Positions 44,424 to 53,593 are shown, counted from the first letter of the stretch. The stretch is 64,000 nucleotides of DNA from Phycisphaerae bacterium (GCA_002709295.1 PAQL01000004.1:77356-141355), one strand, 5' to 3'. Notes: generated by a model from the sequence alone, not told the origin. Program-made: numbers and translations.

Positions 44424-46616
44424 ATGAGTTCCCCGACTACCACAAAACCACGACCGGCCAGACCCGCTTCACGAGCGGTGCCAGCGACCGGAGGCGGGGT
44501 CACCATCGATCCCATCCGCATCGTTCGCCAGCACCTCGTGCTTCTCATCGTCACCGGTGTCGTCGGACTCGTGGTCGGAACCGGAGTCTTCTTCGTCTGG
44601 CTGCGATACTTCCCCTCGTATTCAGGTGTGGCGACCTTCGAATTGATCGGAACCCTCGACGACGCGGCCGATGCCAAGGCCTCGGAGGAGCGAAACGAGG
44701 AGACCGTTCAGCGAATCGCCGGGACCGAGGCGGCGAAGGTGATCTCGGAGCGTGCGCTCGAGGTGGTTCTCAAGGAGCCCGATGTCCAGCGCATCTCCTG
44801 GATGGAACAGTTCAAGGATGAGAGCGGGAAGCCGAATCTCGAGGATGCCCTCATCGAGCTCATGGAGGAGATCACCGCCGGGTATCGCCGTCGAACCCAG
44901 TATTTCGACGTCCGCTGGTCCACCTACGTGAAGACCGACGTCCCGGTCCTACTCAATGCGGTCGCGGACCACTACATCAAGCTCGAGGAGAAGGCCGCCC
45001 GGAACAAGAAGCTGTACGCCAAGCAGCCGTTCCAGGAGAATCTCGACATCATCGATCAGGAGATCAAGACACTCGAGAACGCGATCGACGACTTCATCAA
45101 CACCAAGGGGATGTTGTCGCTGACCCTGAACACCACGGCGGTCCAGAAGGACCTCGAGGATCGTGAGATCGAGAAGAACGAGGTCATCACGAACATCCAG
45201 CAGACCCAGGGTCTCCTTGGACAGATCGACGCGAAACTGGCCGGTACCATCGAATGGACCCAGGACGACGTCCGCGAGGCCGAGAACGACCAGGTGGTCG
45301 TCCGGGCCCTCAGCGAGATCCAGGTGCTTCGCGGCCAGCTCAGCGAGCACAAGCAGAAGTTCGGACAGGATCACACCCAGTACCGACAGAGCGAGCGGGC
45401 ACTCGACGCCCGCATCCGCGAGCGCGACCGAAAGGTCGAGGAGGTCATTCTCAGAAACCTCCAGGCTCAGCGGAAGCAGGCCTTCGACTCCCTTGAAAGA
45501 CTCCAGGCGGTCGAGAAGACGCTGGATGAGGAGATCACGAAGAAGTCCGAGGAGATGAACGACTTCGTCGCAGCCCAGGCAAGGCTCGAAAAGATGGAAG
45601 CCGAACTGCAACGGCTCGAGGAACGGCGGACCACGATTCTCAACAACATGGATGAGATCGAGGCGATGTTCAGCCGCAAGGATGCCGTCGAGGTCCAGCT
45701 GACCGGTGCGGTGCTGACTCCCCGGGAACCCTCTTCGCCCAAGTGGTTCGTCGTCATTCCCGGCACTGCGGTGCTTCTGCTGGGGCTGGTCACCGCCGGG
45801 GTCTTCCTCAAGGAGATCCTCGACAAGCGGGTCCGCACCACCGCCGATCTGAGCAGCATGCCCGGAGCCAGGTTGCTCGGTGTCATTCCGGACATCAAGG
45901 ATGATCCCACGGATGCGAGTCGTCCGGAATCGGTCATACGTGACTTTCCGGCATCGGTGCTTGCGGAAAGCCATCGGCAGTTCGCAGCCGCCTTCCGGCG
46001 CGTGCGTGAGGACTCCGAGGCCTCGACCGTCCTCTTCGTGGGTGGAATGCCGGGAGCAGGCACCACTTCAGTGGTCGCCAACCTCGCCGCGATCGCCGCG
46101 GCGGCCGGACGACGCGTGGCTCTGATCGACGGAAACCTCCGTCGTCCCCGGGTCGCCGAGGTCTTCGGACTCGATCCTTCCGAGGCTGGTCTCGGTGACG
46201 TCATCATGGGCGAGGCCCGGGTCGCCGACGTGGTGAACACCACGCCGGAGGGGATCAAGGTTCTCACCGCCGGCACTCAGAAGAACCGGCACTTCGAACG
46301 CCTCGACTCCGAGAACCTTCGCAAGGTGATTCGCGATCTGGGCGATTCCGTGGACGTGATATTCGTGGACGGCCCTCCCGTCGTGGTCGCCAGTGAGGCG
46401 ATGGGCATGGCGGATCAGGTCGACGCGACCGTACTGGTCATCCGTGCGTACTCCGAGCAGCGAGGCCTGGTGGCGAGACTGATGCGTCAGCTCCGTGAAC
46501 AGCCGAGCAGCTTCCTGGGCATCGTGCTCAACCGTCCCCGCAACACGGCGGGTGGCTACTTCAAGCGCAACTACGAGGCGATCGCCGAATACTCCAGGGA
46601 AAGAACCGAGGACTGA
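44424..46616 (+). CDS. Wzc/GumC-like chain-length determinant fused to a degenerate BY-kinase-type ATPase domain
   Basis: A 730-aa inner-membrane protein. Two transmembrane segments (about residues 40-60 and 450-470) flank a long periplasmic coiled coil of Wzz/GumC type that controls polymer length. The cytoplasmic part has the fold of bacterial tyrosine autokinases, with VLFVGGMPGAGTTSVVANLA in place of the usual PGxGKS/T. The Walker A lysine is Thr547, and Walker A' reads LIDGNLRRP with Asn for the second Asp. Walker B VIFVDGPP is kept. ATP hydrolysis and autophosphorylation are therefore doubtful. The C terminus has few tyrosines (NYEAIAEYSRE). The frame and neighbours are normal, so it does not look like a pseudogene. 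Confidence 0.88.
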   Translation: MSSPTTTKPRPARPASRAVPATGGGVTIDPIRIVRQHLVLLIVTGVVGLVVGTGVFFVWLRYFPSYSGVATFELIGTLDDAADAKASEERNEETVQRIAGTEAAKVISERALEVVLKEPDVQRISWMEQFKDESGKPNLEDALIELMEEITAGYRRRTQYFDVRWSTYVKTDVPVLLNAVADHYIKLEEKAARNKKLYAKQPFQENLDIIDQEIKTLENAIDDFINTKGMLSLTLNTTAVQKDLEDREIEKNEVITNIQQTQGLLGQIDAKLAGTIEWTQDDVREAENDQVVVRALSEIQVLRGQLSEHKQKFGQDHTQYRQSERALDARIRERDRKVEEVILRNLQAQRKQAFDSLERLQAVEKTLDEEITKKSEEMNDFVAAQARLEKMEAELQRLEERRTTILNNMDEIEAMFSRKDAVEVQLTGAVLTPREPSSPKWFVVIPGTAVLLLGLVTAGVFLKEILDKRVRTTADLSSMPGARLLGVIPDIKDDPTDASRPESVIRDFPASVLAESHRQFAAAFRRVREDSEASTVLFVGGMPGAGTTSVVANLAAIAAAAGRRVALIDGNLRRPRVAEVFGLDPSEAGLGDVIMGEARVADVVNTTPEGIKVLTAGTQKNRHFERLDSENLRKVIRDLGDSVDVIFVDGPPVVVASEAMGMADQVDATVLVIRAYSEQRGLVARLMRQLREQPSSFLGIVLNRPRNTAGGYFKRNYEAIAEYSRERTED

Positions 46617-46666
46617 ACCCCTGAAGAGGGTTCGCCTTCGATTGCAGGACGCGACGGAATCCACTC

Positions 46667-47641
46667 GTGGTGAAAGGAACCTCCATCCTCGTGACCGGTG
46701 GCGCCGGCTTCATCGGCTCCCACCTCGTCGATCATCTGATCGAACGCGGTGACCGGGTCGTCGTGATCGACGATCTCTCCACGGGCCGTCGTTCGAATCT
46801 CGATCCGGCGTTCGCCGCCGCGGGCGACCGCCTCGAGTTCATCGAGGGCACGGTCGGCGAGGTCCTTCCCACCCTGGACCCGGGTTCCTTCGAATCGATC
46901 CATCACCTTGCCGCGGCGGTTGGCGTGAGGCTGGTGGTCGAGCAGCCGATCCGAACCATCGAGACCAACGTCCATGAGACGAGTGCGGTTCTGAACTTCG
47001 CGAGTGAGAATCACGTCCCCACCCTGGTCGCATCCACCAGCGAGGTCTACGGAAAGGGTTCCGGCGGACCGATGGCCGAGGATGACGACGTGATCTACGG
47101 CCCCAGCGTGGTGCCCAGGTGGTCGTACGCCTGTTCCAAGGCCATCGACGAATACCTTGCACTCGCACATGATCGCGAGGACCTCGTTCCGACCGTGGTG
47201 GTCCGGTTCTTCAACACGGTGGGCCCGCGTCAATGCGGTGACTATGGAATGGTGCTTCCCAGATTCGTGGAAGCCTGTGTCGAGGGGCGACCGATCGAGG
47301 TTCATGGAGACGGCATGCAGTCCCGCTGCTTCTGCGACGTTCGTGACGTGGTCCGGGCGCTTCCCAGGCTGCTCGAGGACGCCGGACACCGGGGGAGGGT
47401 CTTCAACCTCGGGAACGACGAGTCGATCACCATCCGTGATCTGGCGGAGATGGTGCGCAGTCGAACCGGCAGCAGCAGCACCATCCGCTTCGTCGACTAC
47501 GAGGAGGCCTTCGACGCCGACTTCGAGGATCTCAAGGTCCGGGTGCCGGACCTCTCGAGAATCCGCGCGGCGATCGATTTCCATCCCCGCATTCCGCTTC
47601 AGAAGACCATCGATGATCTCAACCGGGAGTTCGTTTCATGA
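46667..47641 (+). CDS. NAD-dependent nucleotide-sugar epimerase/decarboxylase
   Basis: A 324-aa extended short-chain dehydrogenase. The N-terminal loop TGGAGFIGSHL binds NAD, STSEVYG supplies the active-site Ser/Thr, and WSYACSKAIDEY contains the YxxxK pair. The segments HLAAAVGVRLVVEQPIRTIE and RWSYACSK resemble UDP-glucuronate decarboxylase or UDP-glucose 4-epimerase relatives rather than RmlB. The exact sugar is uncertain. GTG at 46667 or 46670 starts the gene. Its stop overlaps the next ATG (ATGA at 47638-47641). Confidence 0.85.
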   Translation: MVKGTSILVTGGAGFIGSHLVDHLIERGDRVVVIDDLSTGRRSNLDPAFAAAGDRLEFIEGTVGEVLPTLDPGSFESIHHLAAAVGVRLVVEQPIRTIETNVHETSAVLNFASENHVPTLVASTSEVYGKGSGGPMAEDDDVIYGPSVVPRWSYACSKAIDEYLALAHDREDLVPTVVVRFFNTVGPRQCGDYGMVLPRFVEACVEGRPIEVHGDGMQSRCFCDVRDVVRALPRLLEDAGHRGRVFNLGNDESITIRDLAEMVRSRTGSSSTIRFVDYEEAFDADFEDLKVRVPDLSRIRAAIDFHPRIPLQKTIDDLNREFVS

Positions 47642-49125
47642 CGGTCGTCGACTTTCCCGACATCGGTGGTCAGAGCGACGGATTCCTCGAGGAGATCACC
47701 AATGACCTGCTGTCGGCATGGGACGGGCTCTTCGGTCTCTCGTACGAACAGGGGCCGGTCGCGGTCCCCACGGCGACGGGTCTTCTCAACGGTTTCCTTC
47801 CGATCCTGCTCGTCTCCTTCGTGGTGACCCTGATCGTCGTTCCGATCGCCAGGTGGGTAGCGGTCCAGTATGGGATCGTCGACGATCCCGACGGCATCCG
47901 GAAGGTGCACAAGTATCCCATCGCGTATCTGGGAGGTGCGGGCGTCTTCGCAGGCGTGGTCGCGGGGATCGTGGCCTTCGATCCTCTCATCACGCTCTCC
48001 AGCGGCATCGACGGTTTCACGATCGCGGACTATTCACCCGTCCAGTTCGCGGTGGTGTTCGGGATCTTCGCGATCTTCATCACCGGTTTCCTCGACGACA
48101 TCTTCCACTGGGATCCGAGACTGAAGCTCGCCGGCCAGCTCGTCGCGGCCTCAGCCCTCGCGCTGAGCGACTTCGGCACGGGGGCGGCCACGGGACTGAT
48201 GAGCCCGTTCTTCTCCGGATGGATCGACGCGTACACCATCGAGGTTCCCTCCGTGATCGGTGGGGTGGGCGAGTATCTGACACTCTGGGGCGCGGATGCC
48301 CGCATGCCTGCGGACGCAAATCAATGGGCGTGGTCGCGCAATCCCCTTCGAACCCTGGACGGGGTCTACTACTGGAGCGGGGTCTGCCTGATCGGCATCG
48401 TGATCCTCGGCGCCTGCAACGCGGCCAATCTGATCGACGGACTCGACGGCCTGCTCACCGGCACCGTCGGGACCATGTCGATCGGCTTCCTGATCATCGC
48501 GATCATTCTCGCGATCCAGGATGCGAACGGGATCCTCGATCCGCAGGACATCGCGAACCAGACCCCTGCGAGCCGCAGCTACGATCCCTTCGCCGGGTCG
48601 CGCATCGTGATCGCGCTTGCCCTTCTGGGCGCCTGTCTCGGCTTCCTGCCGTACAACTTCAACCCGGCGGTGATCTTCCTCGGTGACGCAGGAAGCCTGC
48701 TGATGGGCTTCCTGTGCGGAGTGATGATCCTCTCCCTGGGAAGCGAGGGGCAGACCCATTACGTGATCGCGGGCCTTATCGTCTTCTCCCTGCCGATCAT
48801 GGACACGCTTCTGGCGATCCTCCGACGCAAGCTGGCCGGACTTCCGATGTCCGAGCCCGACAAGAACCACATCCACCACATGTTCCTTCGTGGTTTCGGA
48901 GGGAACGTGAAGAAGGCGGTCGTCGCCCTCTACGGCCTCAACGCGGTCTTCGTCTTCGTGGGCGTGAGTCTCGCGGCGACGGTGGCACTCGGTGGTGCGA
49001 GATACCTGCTGGCCTACGGAACCGCGATCCTGATCTTCGGATTCGTGGGAGCGGTCGCGCTCAAGATCGGGCTCCGACAGCGATGGGCCAACCAGGCGAG
49101 TGAATCATCTCAGTCCGAGGACTGA
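47638..49125 (+). CDS. WecA/TagO/MraY-family undecaprenyl-phosphate sugar-1-phosphate transferase
   Basis: A 495-aa polytopic enzyme that couples a GlcNAc-1-phosphate-type residue to undecaprenyl phosphate, an alternative initiator to the sugar transferase at the left edge. Family motifs: FLDDIFHWDPRLKL (DDxxD-like), NAANLIDGLDGLLTG, IFLGDAGSLLMGFL, and KNHIHHMFLRGFG (HxHH). Hydrophilic N-terminal residues 1-40 and an insert around residues 175-240 make it longer than E. coli WecA. It overlaps the previous stop by 4 nt. Its 3' end overlaps the converging PBP gene by 16 nt. Confidence 0.88.
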   Translation: MTVVDFPDIGGQSDGFLEEITNDLLSAWDGLFGLSYEQGPVAVPTATGLLNGFLPILLVSFVVTLIVVPIARWVAVQYGIVDDPDGIRKVHKYPIAYLGGAGVFAGVVAGIVAFDPLITLSSGIDGFTIADYSPVQFAVVFGIFAIFITGFLDDIFHWDPRLKLAGQLVAASALALSDFGTGAATGLMSPFFSGWIDAYTIEVPSVIGGVGEYLTLWGADARMPADANQWAWSRNPLRTLDGVYYWSGVCLIGIVILGACNAANLIDGLDGLLTGTVGTMSIGFLIIAIILAIQDANGILDPQDIANQTPASRSYDPFAGSRIVIALALLGACLGFLPYNFNPAVIFLGDAGSLLMGFLCGVMILSLGSEGQTHYVIAGLIVFSLPIMDTLLAILRRKLAGLPMSEPDKNHIHHMFLRGFGGNVKKAVVALYGLNAVFVFVGVSLAATVALGGARYLLAYGTAILIFGFVGAVALKIGLRQRWANQASESSQSED

Positions 49126-51515
49126 GCCACGACCGCGGCCCGATCGGGCGGCACTCCGAGCATGTCGAGAACGGTGCCGATGATGTCGTGGACCGGTCGG
49201 CCCGCGGAATACGAACCGAGATGCCCGATCGGATTCCCCACCGGATACTCGATGTCGGCATTAGCACCCTGCCCGGCGAGTGGATCCTGGATGCCGACCG
49301 CGACCACGATCCTCGGATCGTCGAAGGGGGCACCCGCGACGTAGCTCGAGAGATAGCGGGGCGGCAGGGGGTCCTTGTGGTACCCGGCATGTCTTCCGTC
49401 CTCGCCACGTCGTGGCAGATAGGCACTGCCGGACTTGCCGAAGGCGGTGTAGGGGATCGGCTCCCGACCGTTCTGTTCGACGCGGTCCCTGACCTTGTCG
49501 AACTGCTTCTTGAGTACGGCGCGGGTCTCGAGGGCGATCTCGGGACGAACGGTGTCGAAGGCCGGTGTCTCGTAGGACCTGATGTCCGGACTGATGACGC
49601 TCATGAGCGGCAGTCGACCGTCGTTGCGGGCGATGGCGCAGTAGGCCCTGACCAGCTGCAGCGGCGTCAGGGAGACCGAGTAGCCGAAGCTCATCGACAG
49701 TCGTTCGCCGGTGGAGGAGGCCTCGAGGAGATCCAGACCCGGTGAGGAACCGAGCCTTCGATCGATGTCGTTCCGATCCACGCCCATGTTGATGCCGGTG
49801 GGTGCGCCGATTCCGAAGCGCTCGCACATCTCGATGAGCTCCTCGTTGCTGACCCGCTGGGCGATGGTGGCGAAGCCGGTGTTGATGCTCTTGAGGAGGC
49901 AGGTGCTCCAGTCGGTGGGGCCGCTGTCCCTGCCGATGTATTCGATCTTCCTCTTGCCGAAGTACTTCACGTTGTTCGAACCGATGTCCACCTTCTCATC
50001 CGGACCCACCCGGTCGAGATGCCTCGACCATGCCCAGAAGAGGGTCTTGAAGGTCGAGCCGGGTTCATAGGTGTCGGTCCAGATCCGGCTGCGGCCGTGA
50101 CTGGGTCCGATCTCCTCGCGTCGCGGATCGAGCATTCCGTCGACCCAGCCACCGCGTCGACGCGCCTCCTCGTTGTCGAAGATGTCGACCGCGGCGAGGA
50201 TCTCTCCGGTGAGGGGATCCGCGACGATCGCCCAGCCGCCGACCGCGAGATGATCGTCAATCGCCTTCTGCAGCCGGTCCCGGACCTGATTCTGGATGTT
50301 GACGTCGATGGTCAGCTGGATCGACTCGCCGTCGCGGCCGCGTTCGAAGGACTGGAGGAAGAGGGTGTCGCCGCCGGCGGCGACCGTCCGCTCGAGCGAA
50401 CCATGTCGCTGGCGGAGCGTCTCGTTCCTCTCCCATTCGATCCCGCTGTTTCCGACCTGATCGGGGTAGCGGCTGCGAAGGACCTTCAGCCCCTCGAGAT
50501 CGTCGAACTCCATGACCAGTTCACGAGGAACGGGATCGGGTCGGATCTCCTCTCCCTCCGGACCGACCGTCGAATCTCCGATGGAGATCTGTCGCAGCAT
50601 CCGCCGGTGGCGGGTCTGCAGCAGCTCGGACGGAAGGTTCGGACTCCAGGGTTCGCCGGCCCGGGATTCTTCGAGAGCCATGGCGATCCGCGGAGCGATC
50701 ATCTCCGGATCGTTCTTGAAGAACTCCTCGAGCACCGCCGCGATGCCTTTCGCGAGCCGGTCCAGGGGATCCGCGATCTCGGGATGCCGGTCCTCGGCCC
50801 ATTCCAGGAATCGGGGGACATCGACCCGGAGGCTGCTCTGGATCCGGTCGTATTCCTCGGGAGGCGGGTACCAGTTGACGGCTCCGACCGAGCCGATGAG
50901 CCATTCCATGCTCGAGTCGTTGATGACCTTCCGGATCGGCCGTTCATCCAGCACCAGCCCCTGGATCCGCCAGGGCGTGTCGAGCTCGTCGACCTCGAGT
51001 CTCAGTCGCCGGATCCTCTGCGGGAAATCGTGGTCGTCGGCGTCGATCTCCGTGGCGAGGACGCAGTACCGACGATTCCGACCCGCCGACACCATCTTCT
51101 CCCGGATGATCTCCGGTTCCAGATCGAGCTCATCGGCGAGCGCCGCGGCGACCTGTGCGAGACGGGCGTTCCATGCCTGTTCGTAGGCCTGTGTGGTGCG
51201 GATGTCCCGGGAGTCGGCGGTGGGGCGGGGGAGCAGCCCCGCGGACTCCATCCGATCCCCGAGCACCTTGAGGTCGATGGCGATCGCGTATCCGAGTTCG
51301 GACATCGCGAGACAGCGATTACGGCGGTCGACGATGTCGCCTCGCCAGTGAAGACGCTTGTCTATCCGGGTTCTTCGGCCGAGGTGATCGACCAGTTCGG
51401 ACGCGGGTGAGAGTTCGAGCTGGGCGACCCGACCGAGTCCGATGCCGAGAAGTCCCATGATTCCCAGAAGCGTGTATCGAGCCACGCGCTCGCTCGGGAA
51501 CGGGTTCCTCACCAT
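49110..51515 (-). CDS. Class B penicillin-binding protein (FtsI/PBP2-like transpeptidase)
   Basis: An 801-aa D,D-transpeptidase for septal or side-wall peptidoglycan. One N-terminal transmembrane segment (about residues 13-30) is followed by a PBP dimer-type region with a long insert of roughly 300 residues. The transpeptidase motifs are STFK (Ser487, Lys490), SIN (Ser543) and KSG (Lys694); KSG is also seen in E. coli FtsI. The enzyme is longer than typical FtsI (about 580 aa). Its start overlaps the ftsL-like gene by 7 nt, and the order rsmH-lysM-ftsL-ftsI marks a rearranged dcw cluster, so FtsI is the likelier role. Confidence 0.88.
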   Translation of the reverse strand: MVRNPFPSERVARYTLLGIMGLLGIGLGRVAQLELSPASELVDHLGRRTRIDKRLHWRGDIVDRRNRCLAMSELGYAIAIDLKVLGDRMESAGLLPRPTADSRDIRTTQAYEQAWNARLAQVAAALADELDLEPEIIREKMVSAGRNRRYCVLATEIDADDHDFPQRIRRLRLEVDELDTPWRIQGLVLDERPIRKVINDSSMEWLIGSVGAVNWYPPPEEYDRIQSSLRVDVPRFLEWAEDRHPEIADPLDRLAKGIAAVLEEFFKNDPEMIAPRIAMALEESRAGEPWSPNLPSELLQTRHRRMLRQISIGDSTVGPEGEEIRPDPVPRELVMEFDDLEGLKVLRSRYPDQVGNSGIEWERNETLRQRHGSLERTVAAGGDTLFLQSFERGRDGESIQLTIDVNIQNQVRDRLQKAIDDHLAVGGWAIVADPLTGEILAAVDIFDNEEARRRGGWVDGMLDPRREEIGPSHGRSRIWTDTYEPGSTFKTLFWAWSRHLDRVGPDEKVDIGSNNVKYFGKRKIEYIGRDSGPTDWSTCLLKSINTGFATIAQRVSNEELIEMCERFGIGAPTGINMGVDRNDIDRRLGSSPGLDLLEASSTGERLSMSFGYSVSLTPLQLVRAYCAIARNDGRLPLMSVISPDIRSYETPAFDTVRPEIALETRAVLKKQFDKVRDRVEQNGREPIPYTAFGKSGSAYLPRRGEDGRHAGYHKDPLPPRYLSSYVAGAPFDDPRIVVAVGIQDPLAGQGANADIEYPVGNPIGHLGSYSAGRPVHDIIGTVLDMLGVPPDRAAVVAQSSD

Positions 51516-51853
51516 CCGATTCTCCGATCATCCTCGCGTCCGAACGCGATGGCATCCGACGATGGATCGTCGAGAGGATCCGGTGCGGAGGCATGGGTCT
51601 CCTCATGTGGCCGCACCTGATCGACGGGTTCGAGTTGAATCTCCTGCTTCCTGAACCAGCGTTCGAAGCGGGCATCCTGGGTCAGCTGCTCGAGCTCCCA
51701 TCTGTTCATCTGGAGGGACTGCTCGATCTTCTTGGCTTCGCGGAGCAGGTCGGTCTCGGATGCGAGGAGATCGATCTCCTGCTGGCGAAGCACCAGCAGA
51801 CCGCAGCAGGTTCCGCCGATCGTCAACACCAGCACGACGAGCTTCCAGAACAT
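51509..51853 (-). CDS. FtsL-like septum protein
   Basis: A 114-aa bitopic protein. The N terminus FWKLVVLVLTIGGTCCGLLVL is the membrane segment (first 20 residues shown in part), followed by a short coiled coil (ASETDLLREAKKIEQSLQMN) and an acidic tail. FtsL sequences are poorly conserved; the call rests on size, topology and its place between rsmH and the ftsI-like PBP gene. An upstream Met would extend it into the LysM gene's end, but homology-like features begin at 51853. FtsL normally recruits FtsI/FtsW with FtsB. Confidence 0.65.
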   Translation of the reverse strand: MFWKLVVLVLTIGGTCCGLLVLRQQEIDLLASETDLLREAKKIEQSLQMNRWELEQLTQDARFERWFRKQEIQLEPVDQVRPHEETHASAPDPLDDPSSDAIAFGREDDRRIGW

Positions 51854-51879
51854 GGGCGATCCTCGGTCGGCGGTGTGGT

Positions 51880-52578
51880 TCAGCGACTGGGCAGCAGGAG
51901 GGTCTGGCCGGGGCGGATGGTCGTGCCACCGATCCGGTTCAGTGACTGGATCTCCTGCCATCGCGACTCGGATCCGAGTTCCCTCTGGGCGATGAGACCG
52001 AGGCTGTCTCCCGGTCGCACGGAGTACTCCCTGGACCTGGTCTCGACCTCGCGTAGTCTCGAAGCCGCGGCACGATCGTTCGAGGTCGTGGAGGGGATTC
52101 GAAGCTTCTGGCCCTCGACGATGTTCGAGCCCTTGATCCCGTTCAGGGTCTGGATGTCGCGCCAGCGGTTCTGATCACCAAGTTCCCGCTTGGCTATGCG
52201 GGAGAGCGAATCGCCCTTGCGAACGATGTAGGTCTCGAGGGCGGGGGTGGCGTCCGCTCCGGCCGGGGTTGGGGCAGGTGCGGCATGGCGGCCCAGATGG
52301 GAACGCTGCTGGCGTGGTGCGTGTTCGATCACCGGCCCCTCATCGACGGGGCTGGTGTTCCTTCCAGTCTCCCGGGCCGAGGCCGTGGAGCGTTCCTGCG
52401 GCAGCTCGGCCAGTCTGGAACTCCCCTGGAAGATCCCTTCGGGCATCGGAATCCGGGTCACCGCGGCGACCTGGTCGAGCACGCGGCGCTCGGCCGCGAC
52501 GTGATCCGCGATCAGGATCCCCACGAAGAGGACGAGTCCGAATCCCACCACGAGTGCCAGCTTGTGTTCGCGCGTCAT
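51880..52578 (-). CDS. LysM-domain membrane protein in the division cluster
   Basis: A 232-aa protein with an N-terminal transmembrane segment (about residues 7-26, LALVVGFGLVLFVGILIADH). A Pro/Ala/Arg-rich linker follows, then two LysM domains (about 117-162, YIVRKGDSLSRIAKRELG, and 184-230, YSVRPGDSLGLIAQRELG). LysM binds peptidoglycan GlcNAc. LysM genes are not a standard part of the dcw cluster between rsmH and ftsL, so this may be a lineage-specific division or septal wall-binding protein. The ATG at 52578 is 67 nt after the rsmH stop. Confidence 0.85.
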   Translation of the reverse strand: MTREHKLALVVGFGLVLFVGILIADHVAAERRVLDQVAAVTRIPMPEGIFQGSSRLAELPQERSTASARETGRNTSPVDEGPVIEHAPRQQRSHLGRHAAPAPTPAGADATPALETYIVRKGDSLSRIAKRELGDQNRWRDIQTLNGIKGSNIVEGQKLRIPSTTSNDRAAASRLREVETRSREYSVRPGDSLGLIAQRELGSESRWQEIQSLNRIGGTTIRPGQTLLLPSR

Positions 52579-52645
52579 GGAGCGTCAGCATCCTTGCTGC
52601 CGGGGGGCATCGCCCCCTCTTCGTTTCGAGCAGCCGCGGGGCTGC

Positions 52646-53593
52646 TCAGGATGGGTCGCCGACCATGGCGACCCGGAGCTTGGCCGATCGGGACCTGGGG
52701 TTGGTCGCGATCTCGGTCTCGGTGGGGGCCACCGGCGTCCGTGCCGGGACCGTGCCGAGACCATGCCTGGCCAGGGCGGCGAAGGTCTTCTTGACCATGC
52801 GATCCTCGAGGCTGTGGAAGGTGAGGAAAACCACCCTCGCACCGGGTGCGAGCCAGGTCGAGCGGTTCTCGGCGATCGCCTTCGCTGCCTCTTCCACCTG
52901 CCGCAGCAGGCCGTCGAGGGCGCCCAGTTCGTCGTTGACCGCGATCCGAAGCGCCTGGAAGGTCCGTGTCGCCGGGTGATTCCGACTCGACGCAGCTCTG
53001 GGTCCATATGCCTCGCGAACGAGTCCGGAGAGCTCCGCCGTCGTCTGTATCGGGGAATTGTCGCGGAACCGGACAATATTTCGGGCGATCCTTCGGGCGA
53101 GCGGCTCCTCTCCGAAGTCGGCGATGATCCGGGTCAGTTCAGACTCTGAAGAGGTGGCGACGAGGTCCGCGGCGGAGATCGGGGCCGTGGGGTCCATCCG
53201 CATGTCGAGAGGGCCGTCCGCGAGGAAGGAGAAGCCTCGTTCCGGGGCGTCGATCTGGGTGCTCGCCACCCCGAGATCCGCGAGCATGGCATCCACCCCC
53301 AGGCCCTCCTGGAGGAGGTCTCGAGGGACTCGAGCGAACGAGCCGGACAGCGTTCGAAGGTCGCAGGAAGCCGCTTTTCGGGCCCTCTGGGCGGCAAAAT
53401 CGAGGTTCTCAGGATCCAGATCACAGAGGATCAGACGCCCCGACGCTCCGACCCGGCGAGCCATCGCCTCGGCATGGCCGCCTCGACCCGCGGTGCAGTC
53501 CATGGCGGTCCGACCGGCCTCGAGGGCCATGGTCTCGAGCACCGGCTCGAGCATCACGGGGGCATGGCCGGGTTCTGGGGTGGGGGTGCTCAC
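52646..53593 (-). CDS. rsmH: 16S rRNA (cytosine1402-N4)-methyltransferase RsmH (MraW)
   Basis: SAM-dependent methylation of C1402 of 16S rRNA. The 315-aa protein begins close to the conserved GHAPVMLEPVLE, then DCTAGRGGHAEAMARR forms the SAM loop, ADLGVASTQIDAPERGFSF is the family signature, and VFLTFHSLEDRMVKKTF lies near the C terminus. The start is GTG. A GACACT box ends 6 nt before it, a weaker version of the short-start geometry seen at other genes. It is the first gene of the shortened dcw cluster; mraZ is not upstream. Confidence 0.93.
   Translation of the reverse strand: MSTPTPEPGHAPVMLEPVLETMALEAGRTAMDCTAGRGGHAEAMARRVGASGRLILCDLDPENLDFAAQRARKAASCDLRTLSGSFARVPRDLLQEGLGVDAMLADLGVASTQIDAPERGFSFLADGPLDMRMDPTAPISAADLVATSSESELTRIIADFGEEPLARRIARNIVRFRDNSPIQTTAELSGLVREAYGPRAASSRNHPATRTFQALRIAVNDELGALDGLLRQVEEAAKAIAENRSTWLAPGARVVFLTFHSLEDRMVKKTFAALARHGLGTVPARTPVAPTETEIATNPRSRSAKLRVAMVGDPS

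Noticed and set aside
46041..46070. Frameshift or sequencing error as the cause of the missing Walker A lysine
   Set aside because: The frame is intact on both sides and ACC to AAG/AAA needs at least two changes; the A' motif is also altered.
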